Assembly: GCA_002440235.1 (NCBI GenBank)
Contig: DJRZ01000037.1
Location: 1-35,822 of the forward strand
Length of the DNA: 35,822 nucleotides
DNA from: Alphaproteobacteria bacterium UBA6347
GTDB taxonomy: Bacteria; Pseudomonadota; Alphaproteobacteria; CAAGCB01; CAG-977
Reading direction: 5' to 3'
Made by a program: the position numbers and the translations under genes. This document shows positions 15,028 to 23,277 of this stretch, piece after piece. How positions within the stretch are numbered: position 1 is the stretch's first letter; each line of letters starts with the position of its first letter. The notes under the pieces are model-generated. The model saw only the letters and a program-made list of their open reading frames with translations. It did not search any database and was not told the DNA's origin.

Positions 15028-16227
15028 ATGACCGTTTTTCGCCGTTTGCGCGTTTTAATCGCCGTCTTCGCCCTTGTTTCGGTTCGGGGCGGCGCGGCGT
15101 CGGGCGCGACCGTGCGCGATATCCGGCTGGGGGCGCAGAGCGGTTCGAACGCGCGCGTCGTCATCGATCTGGACGAAAAGGTCGATTTCAAAATCTTTCC
15201 CCTGAAAAATCCCGACCGCGTCGTCATCGATCTGCCGAAATCGGCTTTTTCCGTCAATGAAAAGAACGTTGCGCGCAAAGATTACGTCAGCGGCGTGCGG
15301 CTGGGCAAAACGCCGAACGGCGACGCCAGAATCGTTTTGGAATTCGACCGCGGCGCCGTCATCAAACGGTCGTTCACGCTCGCCCCGCAAAGCGGTTTTC
15401 AATGGCGGCTGGTCGTCGATCTGGAACTGCTGGCGAAAACGGACGGGCTGAAACAGGTCACGCCCGAATGGTACGACAACTCCGTCACGCCGGAAAAGAA
15501 ACCCGCCCCCGCCAAAACGGACAAGCCGAAAAACAAGCCGCTGATCGTGCTGGATCCCGGACACGGCGGCAAGGATCCCGGCGCGATCGGCGTGTCGGGC
15601 GTGTATGAAAAGCATCTGACGCTGGCGATGGCGAAGCAGCTGCGCGCCCTTTTGGAACGCACGGGCGGCTACCGCGTCAAGCTGACGCGCGAAACCGACG
15701 TGTTCATCGCCCTGTACGCCCGCCGCCGTTTCGCGCGGTCGGTCAACGCGGATCTGTTCATTTCGATTCACGCGGACAGCATCAAAAAACCGCAAACGCG
15801 CGGTCTGTCGGTGTACACCCTGTCCGAAAAAGCGTCGGACAAAGAGGCTGAAAAACTGGCGGAATCCGAAAACAAAGTCGATTTGATCGCGGGGATCGAC
15901 CTGTCGAACGAAACGCAGGAGGTCACCGACATTCTGATCGATCTGGCGCGGCGCGAAACGAACAACCATTCGTCCTATTTCGCCGAAAAGCTGATGGACG
16001 AAATCCGCAAGGAAATCACCGTCCTGCCCAATTCGCACCGTTTCGCGGGATTCGCCGTTTTGAAATCGCCCGACGTGCCGTCCGTTTTGATCGAAATGGG
16101 CTATCTGTCGAACAAGGACGAGGAACGCCTGCTGCGCCAAGCCCCTTACCGCGAAAAACTGGCGAAAGCCGCCGTGCGCGCGATCGACGGCTATTTCGCC
16201 GAACGGCACAAGGCGAATTTCAACTGA
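15028..16227 (+). CDS. amiC: N-acetylmuramoyl-L-alanine amidase with AMIN domain
   Basis: A 399-residue periplasmic amidase that removes stem peptides from glycan strands, chiefly for daughter-cell separation. The signal peptide covers about residues 1-26. An AMIN domain (about 28-140) targets the septum or Tol-Pal/peptidoglycan. A Pro/Lys linker leads to an amidase_3 domain (about 172-395). Zinc ligands are His179 (DPGHGG), Glu194 (GVYEKHL) and His248 (SIHAD); catalytic Glu356 is in IEMGYLSN. GGAAAG precedes the ATG. It is divergent from rne and followed by PBP1a, a conserved alphaproteobacterial order. FtsEX, the usual upstream activator of such amidases, is encoded at 30671-32276. Confidence 0.94.
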   Translation: MTVFRRLRVLIAVFALVSVRGGAASGATVRDIRLGAQSGSNARVVIDLDEKVDFKIFPLKNPDRVVIDLPKSAFSVNEKNVARKDYVSGVRLGKTPNGDARIVLEFDRGAVIKRSFTLAPQSGFQWRLVVDLELLAKTDGLKQVTPEWYDNSVTPEKKPAPAKTDKPKNKPLIVLDPGHGGKDPGAIGVSGVYEKHLTLAMAKQLRALLERTGGYRVKLTRETDVFIALYARRRFARSVNADLFISIHADSIKKPQTRGLSVYTLSEKASDKEAEKLAESENKVDLIAGIDLSNETQEVTDILIDLARRETNNHSSYFAEKLMDEIRKEITVLPNSHRFAGFAVLKSPDVPSVLIEMGYLSNKDEERLLRQAPYREKLAKAAVRAIDGYFAERHKANFN

Positions 16228-16248
16228 CGTTTCGGACAAACATTAGCA

Positions 16249-16277
16249 TGGACAAACCGCGCGGCGCGGGATAAACT
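16249..16277 (+). promoter_or_regulatory. Possible mrcA promoter
   Basis: TGGACA (16249-16254) and TAAACT (16272-16277) with a 17-base spacer lie in the 86-base gap before the PBP1a gene. Both hexamers deviate from consensus, so read-through from the amidase gene is equally possible. Confidence 0.35.
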
Positions 16278-16313
16278 GCGGACGGGTTTGTCTTTGGAAT
16301 ACGGATAGAAGCC

Positions 16314-18836
16314 ATGTCGAAACTTTTTTCAACGCTTGTCAGCTACGCCCTGTTTCTGGCGATTTTGGGACTGATCGTCCTTTTGCTGATTTTTTCGCAT
16401 TACGGCAAAAGCGTTGACGACTACCGCCGTCTGGCGACGTACGAACCGCCGATCACCAGCCGCCTGTACGCTTCGGACGGGCGTCTGCTGGCGGAATACG
16501 CGACGGAAAAACGCGTTTTCGTGCCGTACGACGCCATTCCCAAACAGCTGGTGCAGGCGTTCATGTCCGCCGAAGACAAAAAATTCTTTTCCCACGGCGG
16601 GGTGGATTTTGTCGGCATTATCCGCGCCGTGTTCCAGAATATCCGCAACGCGGGGTCGGGACGGCGCATGATCGGCGCGTCCACCATCACCCAGCAGGTC
16701 GCGAAAAACTTTTTGCTGACGAACGAAGCGTCCTTTGAACGCAAAATCAAAGAGGCGATTCTCGCCGTGCGCATCGAGCGCGCCTTTTCCAAAGAATACA
16801 TTATGGAATTGTACCTGAACCAGATCTATCTGGGGCATTATTCCTACGGCGTCGCGGCGGCGGCTTTAAACTATTTCAACAAGGCGCTGGACGAACTGAC
16901 CGTCGCCGAAAGCGCGTTTCTGGCGGCTTTGCCCAAGGGACCCAACAACTACGATCCCGACAAACGCTACGACGAGGCTGTCGCCCGCAGAAACTGGGTG
17001 CTTTCCCGCATGCAGGAGGACGGCTACATTTCCGAAGAACAGGCGACGGCGGCGATGGCTGAACCGATCGTTCTGGCTTCCCGCCCCAAGGGCGAAACCG
17101 TCGCCGAGGGCGAATACTTCGCCGAAGAGGTTCGCCGCCAGCTGATCGCCGCCTATGGCGAAGACGCGATGTATCAGGGCGGGCTGGCGGTGCGCACGAC
17201 GGTCAATCCCGATATGCAGAAATACGCGACGCAGGCGTTCAGAAACGGCTTGATTTTGTACGATCAGCGCCACGGCTTTCGCGAACCGATCGCCCGCGTG
17301 GATTTGTCCGAAGAGGAATGGCTGGACGTCCTGCTGTCCGTTCAAACGCCGAATTACGCTCCTGAAAACTGGATTCCCGCCGTCGTGCTGGCGGTCGACG
17401 CCGAAAAGGCGGAGATCGGGTTAAAGGACGGGACGACGGGAACGATACCCCTGTCCGAACTGAAATGGGCGCGCAAAAACATGCCCGATCAGACGCTGGG
17501 ACCCGAAATAACCGCCGCCAATCAGGTTTTGGCGGTCGGGGACGTCGTCTGGGCGGAACGCGTCGCGCGCGACGCCAGACGTCAAAAATATCCCGAAAAC
17601 ACTTACGCCCTGCGTCAAATTCCCGACGTTGAAGGCGCGATGGTCGTCCTCGACCCGCACACGGGGCGCGTTCTGGCGATGGTCGGCGGCTATTCGTTCA
17701 AACGGTCGCAGTTCAACCGCGCCGTCCAAGCCAAACGCCAGCCGGGGTCCAGCTTTAAACCGTTCGTCTATCTGGCGGCTTTGGACGACGGATTCACGCC
17801 GTCGACGCTGGTTTTGGACGCGCCGTTCGTGATGGAACAGGGCAACGGCATGGGCAAGTGGCGTCCCAGAAACGTGTCGAAGCGTTTTTACGGCCCGACC
17901 ACTTTGCGCATGGGAATTGAAAAATCCCGCAACCTGATCACGATCCGTCTGGCGCGCGCCATCGGCATTCGCAAAGTCGTCGAATACGCCAAGAAATTCG
18001 GCATTTCGGACGATTTGCCCGAACAGATGTCCGTCGCGATCGGATCGGGGGAAACGACGGCTTTGAAATTGGCGACGGCTTACGGCATGCTGGTCAACGG
18101 CGGCAAGAAAATCGCCCCGATTCTCATCGACCGCATTCAGGACAGGACGGGCGCGACCGTGTACAATTCGGACGCCCGCCCGTGCGACGGGTGCAAATCC
18201 GACGCCGGCTGGAACGGCGAATCCGCGCCGCAAATTCCCGATATCCGCGAACAGATCGAGGATCCGCGCAGCGCCTACCAGATCATCAACATCATGACGG
18301 GCGTTTTGCAGCCCGGCGGCAGCGCGTCGGGACTGCGCCGTCTGGGACGCACGTTCGCGGCGAAAACGGGAACGTCCAACAATTCGCTGGACGCGTGGTT
18401 CGTCGGCGTGACGCCCGATCTGGTCGTCGCGACGTTCGTCGGGTTCGACGATCCCCGCACGCTGGGGAAAAACGACTTCGGCGGCACGGTCGCGTCGCCC
18501 ATTTTCAAACAGTTCGTCGACACCGCGTTAAAGGACGAGCCGCGCGTTCCGTTCCGCGTTCCCGCCGGAATCCGCTTTATGCGCGTCGACCACAGAACGG
18601 GCAGACCCGCCAAACCCAAAGACCGCGACGTCGTTTTGGAGGCGTTCAAGGTCGGCGAGGATTGGCGCGGCAAAGTCAAGGGCTATATCGACGGATCCGA
18701 TTCCGAAACGCCCGCGCGTCCGACCGCCGGCGATTCGCCCGCCGCCGAAAACGCCGACGCCGGCAACGACGGCGATTCCGCCGCGCAAACCGAGGAACCG
18801 GACGACAACGTCCCCGGCATCGGCGGCATTTTCTAA
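16314..18836 (+). CDS. mrcA: Penicillin-binding protein 1A
   Basis: An 840-residue bifunctional class A PBP that polymerises lipid II and crosslinks peptides in the periplasm. A short cytoplasmic end and one membrane segment (about 8-28) precede the glycosyltransferase-51 domain with EDKKFFSHGGVD, GASTITQQVAKN, RKIKEAILAVRIE and ELYLNQIYLGHYSYG. The transpeptidase domain carries S479-SFK (nucleophile and lysine), the SRN element and K684-TGT. An OB-like insert (about 340-440) lies between them, as in PBP1a. The C-terminus is an Ala/Asp/Glu-rich low-complexity tail. Only 17 bases separate it from prfB. Confidence 0.96.
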   Translation: MSKLFSTLVSYALFLAILGLIVLLLIFSHYGKSVDDYRRLATYEPPITSRLYASDGRLLAEYATEKRVFVPYDAIPKQLVQAFMSAEDKKFFSHGGVDFVGIIRAVFQNIRNAGSGRRMIGASTITQQVAKNFLLTNEASFERKIKEAILAVRIERAFSKEYIMELYLNQIYLGHYSYGVAAAALNYFNKALDELTVAESAFLAALPKGPNNYDPDKRYDEAVARRNWVLSRMQEDGYISEEQATAAMAEPIVLASRPKGETVAEGEYFAEEVRRQLIAAYGEDAMYQGGLAVRTTVNPDMQKYATQAFRNGLILYDQRHGFREPIARVDLSEEEWLDVLLSVQTPNYAPENWIPAVVLAVDAEKAEIGLKDGTTGTIPLSELKWARKNMPDQTLGPEITAANQVLAVGDVVWAERVARDARRQKYPENTYALRQIPDVEGAMVVLDPHTGRVLAMVGGYSFKRSQFNRAVQAKRQPGSSFKPFVYLAALDDGFTPSTLVLDAPFVMEQGNGMGKWRPRNVSKRFYGPTTLRMGIEKSRNLITIRLARAIGIRKVVEYAKKFGISDDLPEQMSVAIGSGETTALKLATAYGMLVNGGKKIAPILIDRIQDRTGATVYNSDARPCDGCKSDAGWNGESAPQIPDIREQIEDPRSAYQIINIMTGVLQPGGSASGLRRLGRTFAAKTGTSNNSLDAWFVGVTPDLVVATFVGFDDPRTLGKNDFGGTVASPIFKQFVDTALKDEPRVPFRVPAGIRFMRVDHRTGRPAKPKDRDVVLEAFKVGEDWRGKVKGYIDGSDSETPARPTAGDSPAAENADAGNDGDSAAQTEEPDDNVPGIGGIF

Positions 18837-18853
18837 CCTGCAAGGATACAAAC

Positions 18854-19964
18854 ATGAAAGCAGAATTACAGTCCATCATCAATGACATCGAGCAGTCGCT
18901 GGCACTGCTGAGGAGGCATCTTTGACTGGGACAACGCGCTTAACCGACTGGACGAAATCAATTCGCTGACCGCGGACGCGGATTTGTGGAACAACCCGCA
19001 GCGCGCGCAGTCTTTGCTGGCTGAACGCAACCGGCTGGAAGAATCGATCAACACCTATTCCAAACAGGAACGGGAATTGAAGGACACGATCGAACTGATC
19101 GAACTGGCGGAAGCCGAAGACGACCAGTCCGTCGTCGACGAAGGCAGGGAAACGCTGGAAAATCTGCGCCGTCAGGTGCAGAAAAGCGAGCTGGAAGCCC
19201 TGCTGTGCGGCGAAGCCGATGCCAACGACACGTTTTTGGAACTGCACGCGGGCGCGGGCGGCACCGAAGCGCAGGACTGGACGGACATTCTGCTGCGCAT
19301 GTACACCCGCTGGGCTGAAAAACACGGCTACAAGGTGGAACTGCTGGAACAAAGCGACGGCGAAGAGGCGGGCATCAAATCCGCCGTCGTCAAAATCAGC
19401 GGACACAACGCTTTCGGCTGGCTGAAAACGGAAAGCGGCGTGCATCGTCTGGTGCGCATTTCGCCGTTCGACGCGAACGCCCGCCGCCACACCAGTTTCG
19501 CGTCGGCGTGGGTCTATCCCGTCATTGACGACACGATTCAGATCGACATCAATCCGGCGGACTGCAAAATCGACACCTACCGCGCGTCGGGGGCGGGCGG
19601 ACAGCACGTTAACAAAACGGAATCCGCCGTCCGCATCACGCACATTCCGACGGGCATCGTCGTTTCGTGCCAGACGCAGCGGTCGCAGTTCCAGAACAGG
19701 GACACGGCGTGGGGCATGCTGCGCGCGCGCCTGTATGAAATGGAACTGAAAAAACGCGAGGAAAAGTCCAACGCGATCGAGGATTCCAAATCCGAAATCG
19801 GCTGGGGCTATCAGATCCGTTCTTACGTTTTGCAACCCTATCAGATGGTCAAGGATCTGCGCACGCAGGTGGAAACGTCGAACGTGCGCGGCGTTCTGGA
19901 CGGCGACATCGACTTGTTTTTGGAAGCGTCGCTGGCGTCCAAGATCAAAGAACCCGAGGTGTAA
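18854..19964 (+). CDS. prfB: Peptide chain release factor 2 (programmed +1 frameshift)
   Basis: RF2 reads UGA and UAA stop codons and releases the peptide. The gene is in two frames: 18854-18922, then after skipping T18923, 18924-19964 (369 residues in all). The shift site has the classic layout: a Shine-Dalgarno-like AGGAGG at 18911-18916, CAT, the slippery CTT (18920-18922), then in-frame TGA and C. Low RF2 makes ribosomes pause at TGA and slip, giving autoregulation. The downstream part has the RF2 anticodon motif SPF (RISPFDANARR) and GGQ (GAGGQHVNK). It follows mrcA closely and is followed one base later by a lipoprotein gene. Confidence 0.97.
18911..18926 (+). promoter_or_regulatory. 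prfB programmed +1 frameshift site
   Basis: The sequence AGGAGG-CAT-CTT-TGA-C spans the in-frame stop at 18923-18925. The internal Shine-Dalgarno-like hexamer sits three bases before the slippery CTT, as in E. coli prfB. Reading resumes at GAC (18924). This is RF2-sensing recoding. Confidence 0.96.
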
Positions 19965-19965
19965 G

Positions 19966-20700
19966 ATGAAACTCGTCCGTCTGATCGCGGCGGTCTTTCC
20001 GGTTTTGTGCGGGTGCGCCGCGCCTTTGTACGAAACGGACGAAGCCGTGTACAGACAGTACAAGTATTGGGAATCGGCGGACAAGGATTGGGAGGAGTAC
20101 GATTACTTCAAAATCCTGATTTACCGCACGCACTACGGCGACAACAAAACCGCCATGCGCCTGATTCCGCACCGGAACGGACTGCCGTCGACGGAAAGCG
20201 GCTATATCCAAGCCGCGCAAAAGGCGGCGTTCAACGTCATGGCGCAGGCGTGCTCGCCGAAAACGCCGTCCGTCGATTTGGCAAAACCTCCCGTCAAAGG
20301 GCGCAGGATCGACCGTTTCTTTTATCAATACGGCGACGGGTCTGTCGGCGTGACGTTCGGTTGTCCCGCGGGCAAAAACAGCGGCATGGATTTGATGGCT
20401 GAACAGCAAAAGTGGTCTTTGGCGCGCCGCGAATGGGACGAAATCAACGGACACAAGGCTTTCGTCGACGTCCTGCCGCCCGCCGCGAACGGCGTTCGCC
20501 AGATCCGGATTCGCCTGTTCGGCGGCGGTCGCGGCGACAACGCGCGGCTGGCGCGCCGCGTCGTTACGGACATCTGCCCGAACACCAATTTCAGGATTCT
20601 GTCGGACCGCGCGGGACTGGACATCGTGCCGGCGGGGCGCGCGCCCGACGTCGTTTCCGACGAAAACGTCAGAATTTACGATTTCACTTGCGCGCCGTAG
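19966..20700 (+). CDS. Putative lipoprotein of unknown function
   Basis: A 244-residue protein with a lipoprotein signal (MKLVRLIAAVFPVLCGC, lipidated Cys17), so probably inner- or outer-membrane anchored. The mature region is soluble, rich in Tyr, Trp and Arg early on (YRQYKYWESADKDWEEYDYFKILIYR), and has several further cysteines (QACSPK, FGCPAG, DICPNT, FTCAP) that could form disulfides. I do not recognise a family. Its ATG lies one base after the prfB stop, with GAGGTG inside the end of prfB, so it is almost certainly co-transcribed with prfB. Confidence 0.8.
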   Translation: MKLVRLIAAVFPVLCGCAAPLYETDEAVYRQYKYWESADKDWEEYDYFKILIYRTHYGDNKTAMRLIPHRNGLPSTESGYIQAAQKAAFNVMAQACSPKTPSVDLAKPPVKGRRIDRFFYQYGDGSVGVTFGCPAGKNSGMDLMAEQQKWSLARREWDEINGHKAFVDVLPPAANGVRQIRIRLFGGGRGDNARLARRVVTDICPNTNFRILSDRAGLDIVPAGRAPDVVSDENVRIYDFTCAP

Positions 20701-20707
20701 GTTGAAA

Positions 20708-21532
20708 ATGCCCTTGATTTTAAAATTTCTGTCCGGATTGTTTCTGTTGTGGCTGACCGCCGCGGTCGCGCTGTTTTTGTTTCAGCGCAAGCTGATGTAC
20801 AATCCGAATACGCCCGTGCGCACGCCGCACCGTTTCGAACGCCCCGATTTGGAAAAGGTCGTCGTTAAACCCGACGGCGGACCGGAACTGACGTCTTTCT
20901 TTGCCGCTCCGAAAAAGGACAAAGACGGCGATCTTTTGCCGACCGTTCTGTATTTGCACGGCAACACGGGGACGGCGGGCGACGCCGCGCACAAACTGAT
21001 TCCGATCGTCAACGCGGGATACGGCGTTTTGCTGCTGGAATACCGCGGTTTCGGCGGCAACGGGGGCAAGCCGGACGAACGGGGGCTGATCGCGGACGCG
21101 TTGGCGGGGGCGCGGTATATCCGCGACCGTCTGGGCGAAAACGCCCGCGTCGTTTATTACGGCATGTCGATGGGAACGGGCGTCGCGAACGGGCTGGCGG
21201 CGGTTCTGCCGCCCGACGCTTTGGTGCTGGAATGCGGATTCACGTCGATGACCGACGCGGCGCAAGTTCATTATCCGCTGTTCCCCCTGCGTCTGATGAT
21301 CAAAGATTCCTTCGATTCGAAACGGCGCATCGCGTCGCTGACGGCGCCCGTTTTGTTCCTGCACGGGGAAAAGGATTCGACCGTTCCCGTCGAACAGGGC
21401 AGGGCGATGTTCGACGCCGCCCCCGTTGCCGACAAGACGCTGAAACTCTACCCCGACGGGCATCACGTCGATTTGTACGATTTCGGGGCGAGCGACGACG
21501 TCGTTTCGTGGCTGGACAGGCATTTTAAATAA
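20708..21532 (+). CDS. Membrane-anchored alpha/beta hydrolase
   Basis: A 274-residue protein of the BEM46/ABHD13-like alpha/beta hydrolases. One N-terminal hydrophobic segment (about 4-24) is followed by the hydrolase core. It has the oxyanion motif LHGNTG, the nucleophile elbow GMSMG (Ser154), Asp223 (HGEKDSTVP) and His252 or His253 (PDGHHVDLYDF). The substrate is unknown; esterase, thioesterase or lipase activity is plausible. An in-frame TTG at 20702 would add two residues, but the ATG is chosen with TAGG as a weak ribosome binding site. It lies 7 bases after the lipoprotein gene in the same run. Confidence 0.88.
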   Translation: MPLILKFLSGLFLLWLTAAVALFLFQRKLMYNPNTPVRTPHRFERPDLEKVVVKPDGGPELTSFFAAPKKDKDGDLLPTVLYLHGNTGTAGDAAHKLIPIVNAGYGVLLLEYRGFGGNGGKPDERGLIADALAGARYIRDRLGENARVVYYGMSMGTGVANGLAAVLPPDALVLECGFTSMTDAAQVHYPLFPLRLMIKDSFDSKRRIASLTAPVLFLHGEKDSTVPVEQGRAMFDAAPVADKTLKLYPDGHHVDLYDFGASDDVVSWLDRHFK

Positions 21533-21544
21533 AGGAAAGGCGAA

Positions 21545-22165
21545 ATGGCGGATATTTCATACAAACAGGAATTGCTGCGCAAGACGGTTCACCTCAGTTC
21601 CCTGTGGATGCCCGCGCTGATTTTGTTCGCGCCGCGCGCCGCGTGCGTCGGACTGTTCGCGTTTTTGTTTCTGGGCAACGTTGCTGTCGAATACGGGTAC
21701 TACAAACGTCTGCCGTTTTTCGTCAACACTTACGGCAGACTGTTTTCCAAAATGTTGCGTGAAAAGGAAACGGACGGCGGATTCCGTTTAAGCGGTTCGC
21801 CCTACGTGCTGGGCGCGGCGCTGGCGGTCAGCGCGCTGTTTCCGACCGTTTGCGCCGCGTGCGCGATGGCGGTCATGTTGATTTCGGACACCGCCGCCGC
21901 GTTGATCGGACGCCCGTTCGGCAAACACAAGATCAATCGGGGCAAAAAAAGCATCGAGGGCGCGCTGGCTTTCTTCGCCGCGGGGGCTTTGGTCGTTTTC
22001 GAAACGACCGTGTGGTTTCAGGCGGGCGGCGCGTTTTTGGCGCGCGGACTGCTGGGCGTGTTCGCGGCGATGTTCGCCGAAGTGTACGAAAATCGTCTGA
22101 AAATCGACGACAACCTGTCGATTCCGCTGATCGTCGGCGCGTTTTTATCCCTGCCGTTGTTTTAA
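21545..22165 (+). CDS. Dolichol/phytol kinase-like membrane protein
   Basis: A 206-residue polytopic membrane protein of the SEC59/VTE5-like (CTP-dependent polyprenol or phytol kinase, cytidylyltransferase-related) family. The signature ISDTAAALIGRPFGKHKI ... GKKSIEGALAFF (about 115-145) matches the family's nucleotide-binding region. About five or six hydrophobic segments are visible. Bacterial members are largely uncharacterised; phosphorylation of an isoprenoid or other lipid alcohol is the likely chemistry. AAAGG precedes the ATG. Its last 21 bases overlap the end of the convergent hydE gene. Confidence 0.82.
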   Translation: MADISYKQELLRKTVHLSSLWMPALILFAPRAACVGLFAFLFLGNVAVEYGYYKRLPFFVNTYGRLFSKMLREKETDGGFRLSGSPYVLGAALAVSALFPTVCAACAMAVMLISDTAAALIGRPFGKHKINRGKKSIEGALAFFAAGALVVFETTVWFQAGGAFLARGLLGVFAAMFAEVYENRLKIDDNLSIPLIVGAFLSLPLF

Positions 22166-23191
22166 ATATTCGCCGCGGAATCCTTTGCCGGAACCGATCG
22201 TGCGCCCGATCGCGCGGATCTTGGCTTCGATGCAGGTGCGGCAGTGCGCGGGCGTGTCGTTGACGCAGATCTTTCCGGGATAGAGTTCGTACAGCTTGCG
22301 GTATTCTCCGGTCGTCACGTTCGGCATGACGACGTTCGCCCCGCTTTGCAAAGCGATGACGCGCCCGTTCGGGTTCAGCGTTTCCATCGCGGTCGTCGCG
22401 GGAATGTTGATGTCGGGCATCAGCAGTCTGGTCAAAGCCATCGTTTTCAGCGACAACAGAAATTCGCGTCCCTTGGCGTTCGCCAGCGGCGTCTGTTCGT
22501 GCGGAATAAACGGACCGATTCCCGCCATGTCGACGCCGATTTCCTTGAAATACAAAATATCGTCCGCAATAGATTCCGCGCTTTGACCGGGCAGACCGAC
22601 CATCGATCCCGACCCCAGTTCGTATCCCAGCCGTTTCAGATCCGTCAGACAGCGGTGGCGGTTGTCCCAGCTCATTCCGGGGTCGAGCCGGTGGTACAGA
22701 TCCTTGTCCGTCGTTTCGATGCGCAACAGATACCTGTCCGCCCCCGCGTCGCGGTAAGCCTTGTATTCCTCGTAGGATTTCTCTCCGATGCTGAGGGTGA
22801 CGGCGACGTCCAGATCCTTGATCGCGCGAATGATCCGCGTCATGCGGTCGACGGTGAACCAGACGTCCTCGCCCGATTGCATGACGACGGTTTTAAAACC
22901 CAGCTTCGCGGCGGCGGCGGCGTGGGCGACGATTGTTTCGGGATCGATGCGGTATCTTCGCGCCTGCCGGTTGTCGCGTCTGATGCCGCAGTAACAGCAG
23001 TTGTTGCGGCAATAATTGGAAAATTCGATCAATCCGCGCAGCTGAACGGCGTTCCCGACGTATTCCGCGCGCGCGCGGTCGGCGGCGGCGAACAGCTTTT
23101 TCGCCGCGTCGCCGTCGCAATTCAACAGCGCGACCAGTTCGGACTTGTCCAAATCGTGCGTTTTTTCGGCTTTTTCAATCAGTTTTTCCAT
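22145..23191 (-). CDS. hydE: [FeFe]-hydrogenase maturase HydE (radical SAM)
   Basis: HydE is a radical SAM enzyme needed, with HydF and HydG, to build the H-cluster of [FeFe]-hydrogenase. The 348-residue protein has the radical SAM cluster motif C61-x3-C65-x2-C68 inside LIEFSNYCRNNC, which is HydE-like. VMQSGED, GADRYLLRIET, GSMVGLPGQ, GIGPFIPH and NIPATTAME also follow Thermotoga HydE closely. The auxiliary-cluster cysteines C309-x7-C317-x2-C320 are conserved. These features separate it from BioB and PylB. No hydrogenase, hydF or hydG gene lies in the window. It implies anaerobic H2 metabolism somewhere in the genome. Confidence 0.92.
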   Translation of the reverse strand: MEKLIEKAEKTHDLDKSELVALLNCDGDAAKKLFAAADRARAEYVGNAVQLRGLIEFSNYCRNNCCYCGIRRDNRQARRYRIDPETIVAHAAAAAKLGFKTVVMQSGEDVWFTVDRMTRIIRAIKDLDVAVTLSIGEKSYEEYKAYRDAGADRYLLRIETTDKDLYHRLDPGMSWDNRHRCLTDLKRLGYELGSGSMVGLPGQSAESIADDILYFKEIGVDMAGIGPFIPHEQTPLANAKGREFLLSLKTMALTRLLMPDINIPATTAMETLNPNGRVIALQSGANVVMPNVTTGEYRKLYELYPGKICVNDTPAHCRTCIEAKIRAIGRTIGSGKGFRGEYLKQRQG

Positions 23192-23214
23192 TTCGCCCCC
23201 GTTGTTTTTTCAGC

Positions 23215-23244
23215 TTTATAGCATAAAGTTTGACTTTTTTTCAA
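23215..23244 (-). promoter_or_regulatory. Promoter of hydE
   Basis: Reading leftward, TTGAAA (23244-23239) and TATAAA (23220-23215) with an 18-base spacer, 24 bases before the hydE ATG. It overlaps the divergent folK-folP promoter. Confidence 0.5.
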
Positions 23245-23257
23245 ATCCTCTTAGATT
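23230..23257 (+). promoter_or_regulatory. Promoter of the folK-folP fusion gene
   Basis: TTGACT (23230-23235) and TAGATT (23252-23257) with a 16-base spacer. It faces away from and interleaves with the hydE promoter, so the two probably compete or share a regulator. Confidence 0.55.
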
Positions 23258-23277
23258 CGGGAAAAAAGGATTGAGCC

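Noticed and set aside
18911..18926. A sequencing error or pseudogene in prfB
   Set aside because: The in-frame TGA lies exactly within the known RF2 recoding signal, so the frame break is functional.
18984..19964. prfB as a simple gene starting at the internal ATG at 18984
   Set aside because: That would delete the N-terminal helix and ignore the intact frameshift site. The two-frame gene is clearly right.
22145..23191. Biotin synthase or PylB instead of HydE
   Set aside because: The segments around the SAM cluster and the C-x7-C-x2-C auxiliary site match HydE closely. BioB and PylB differ there.
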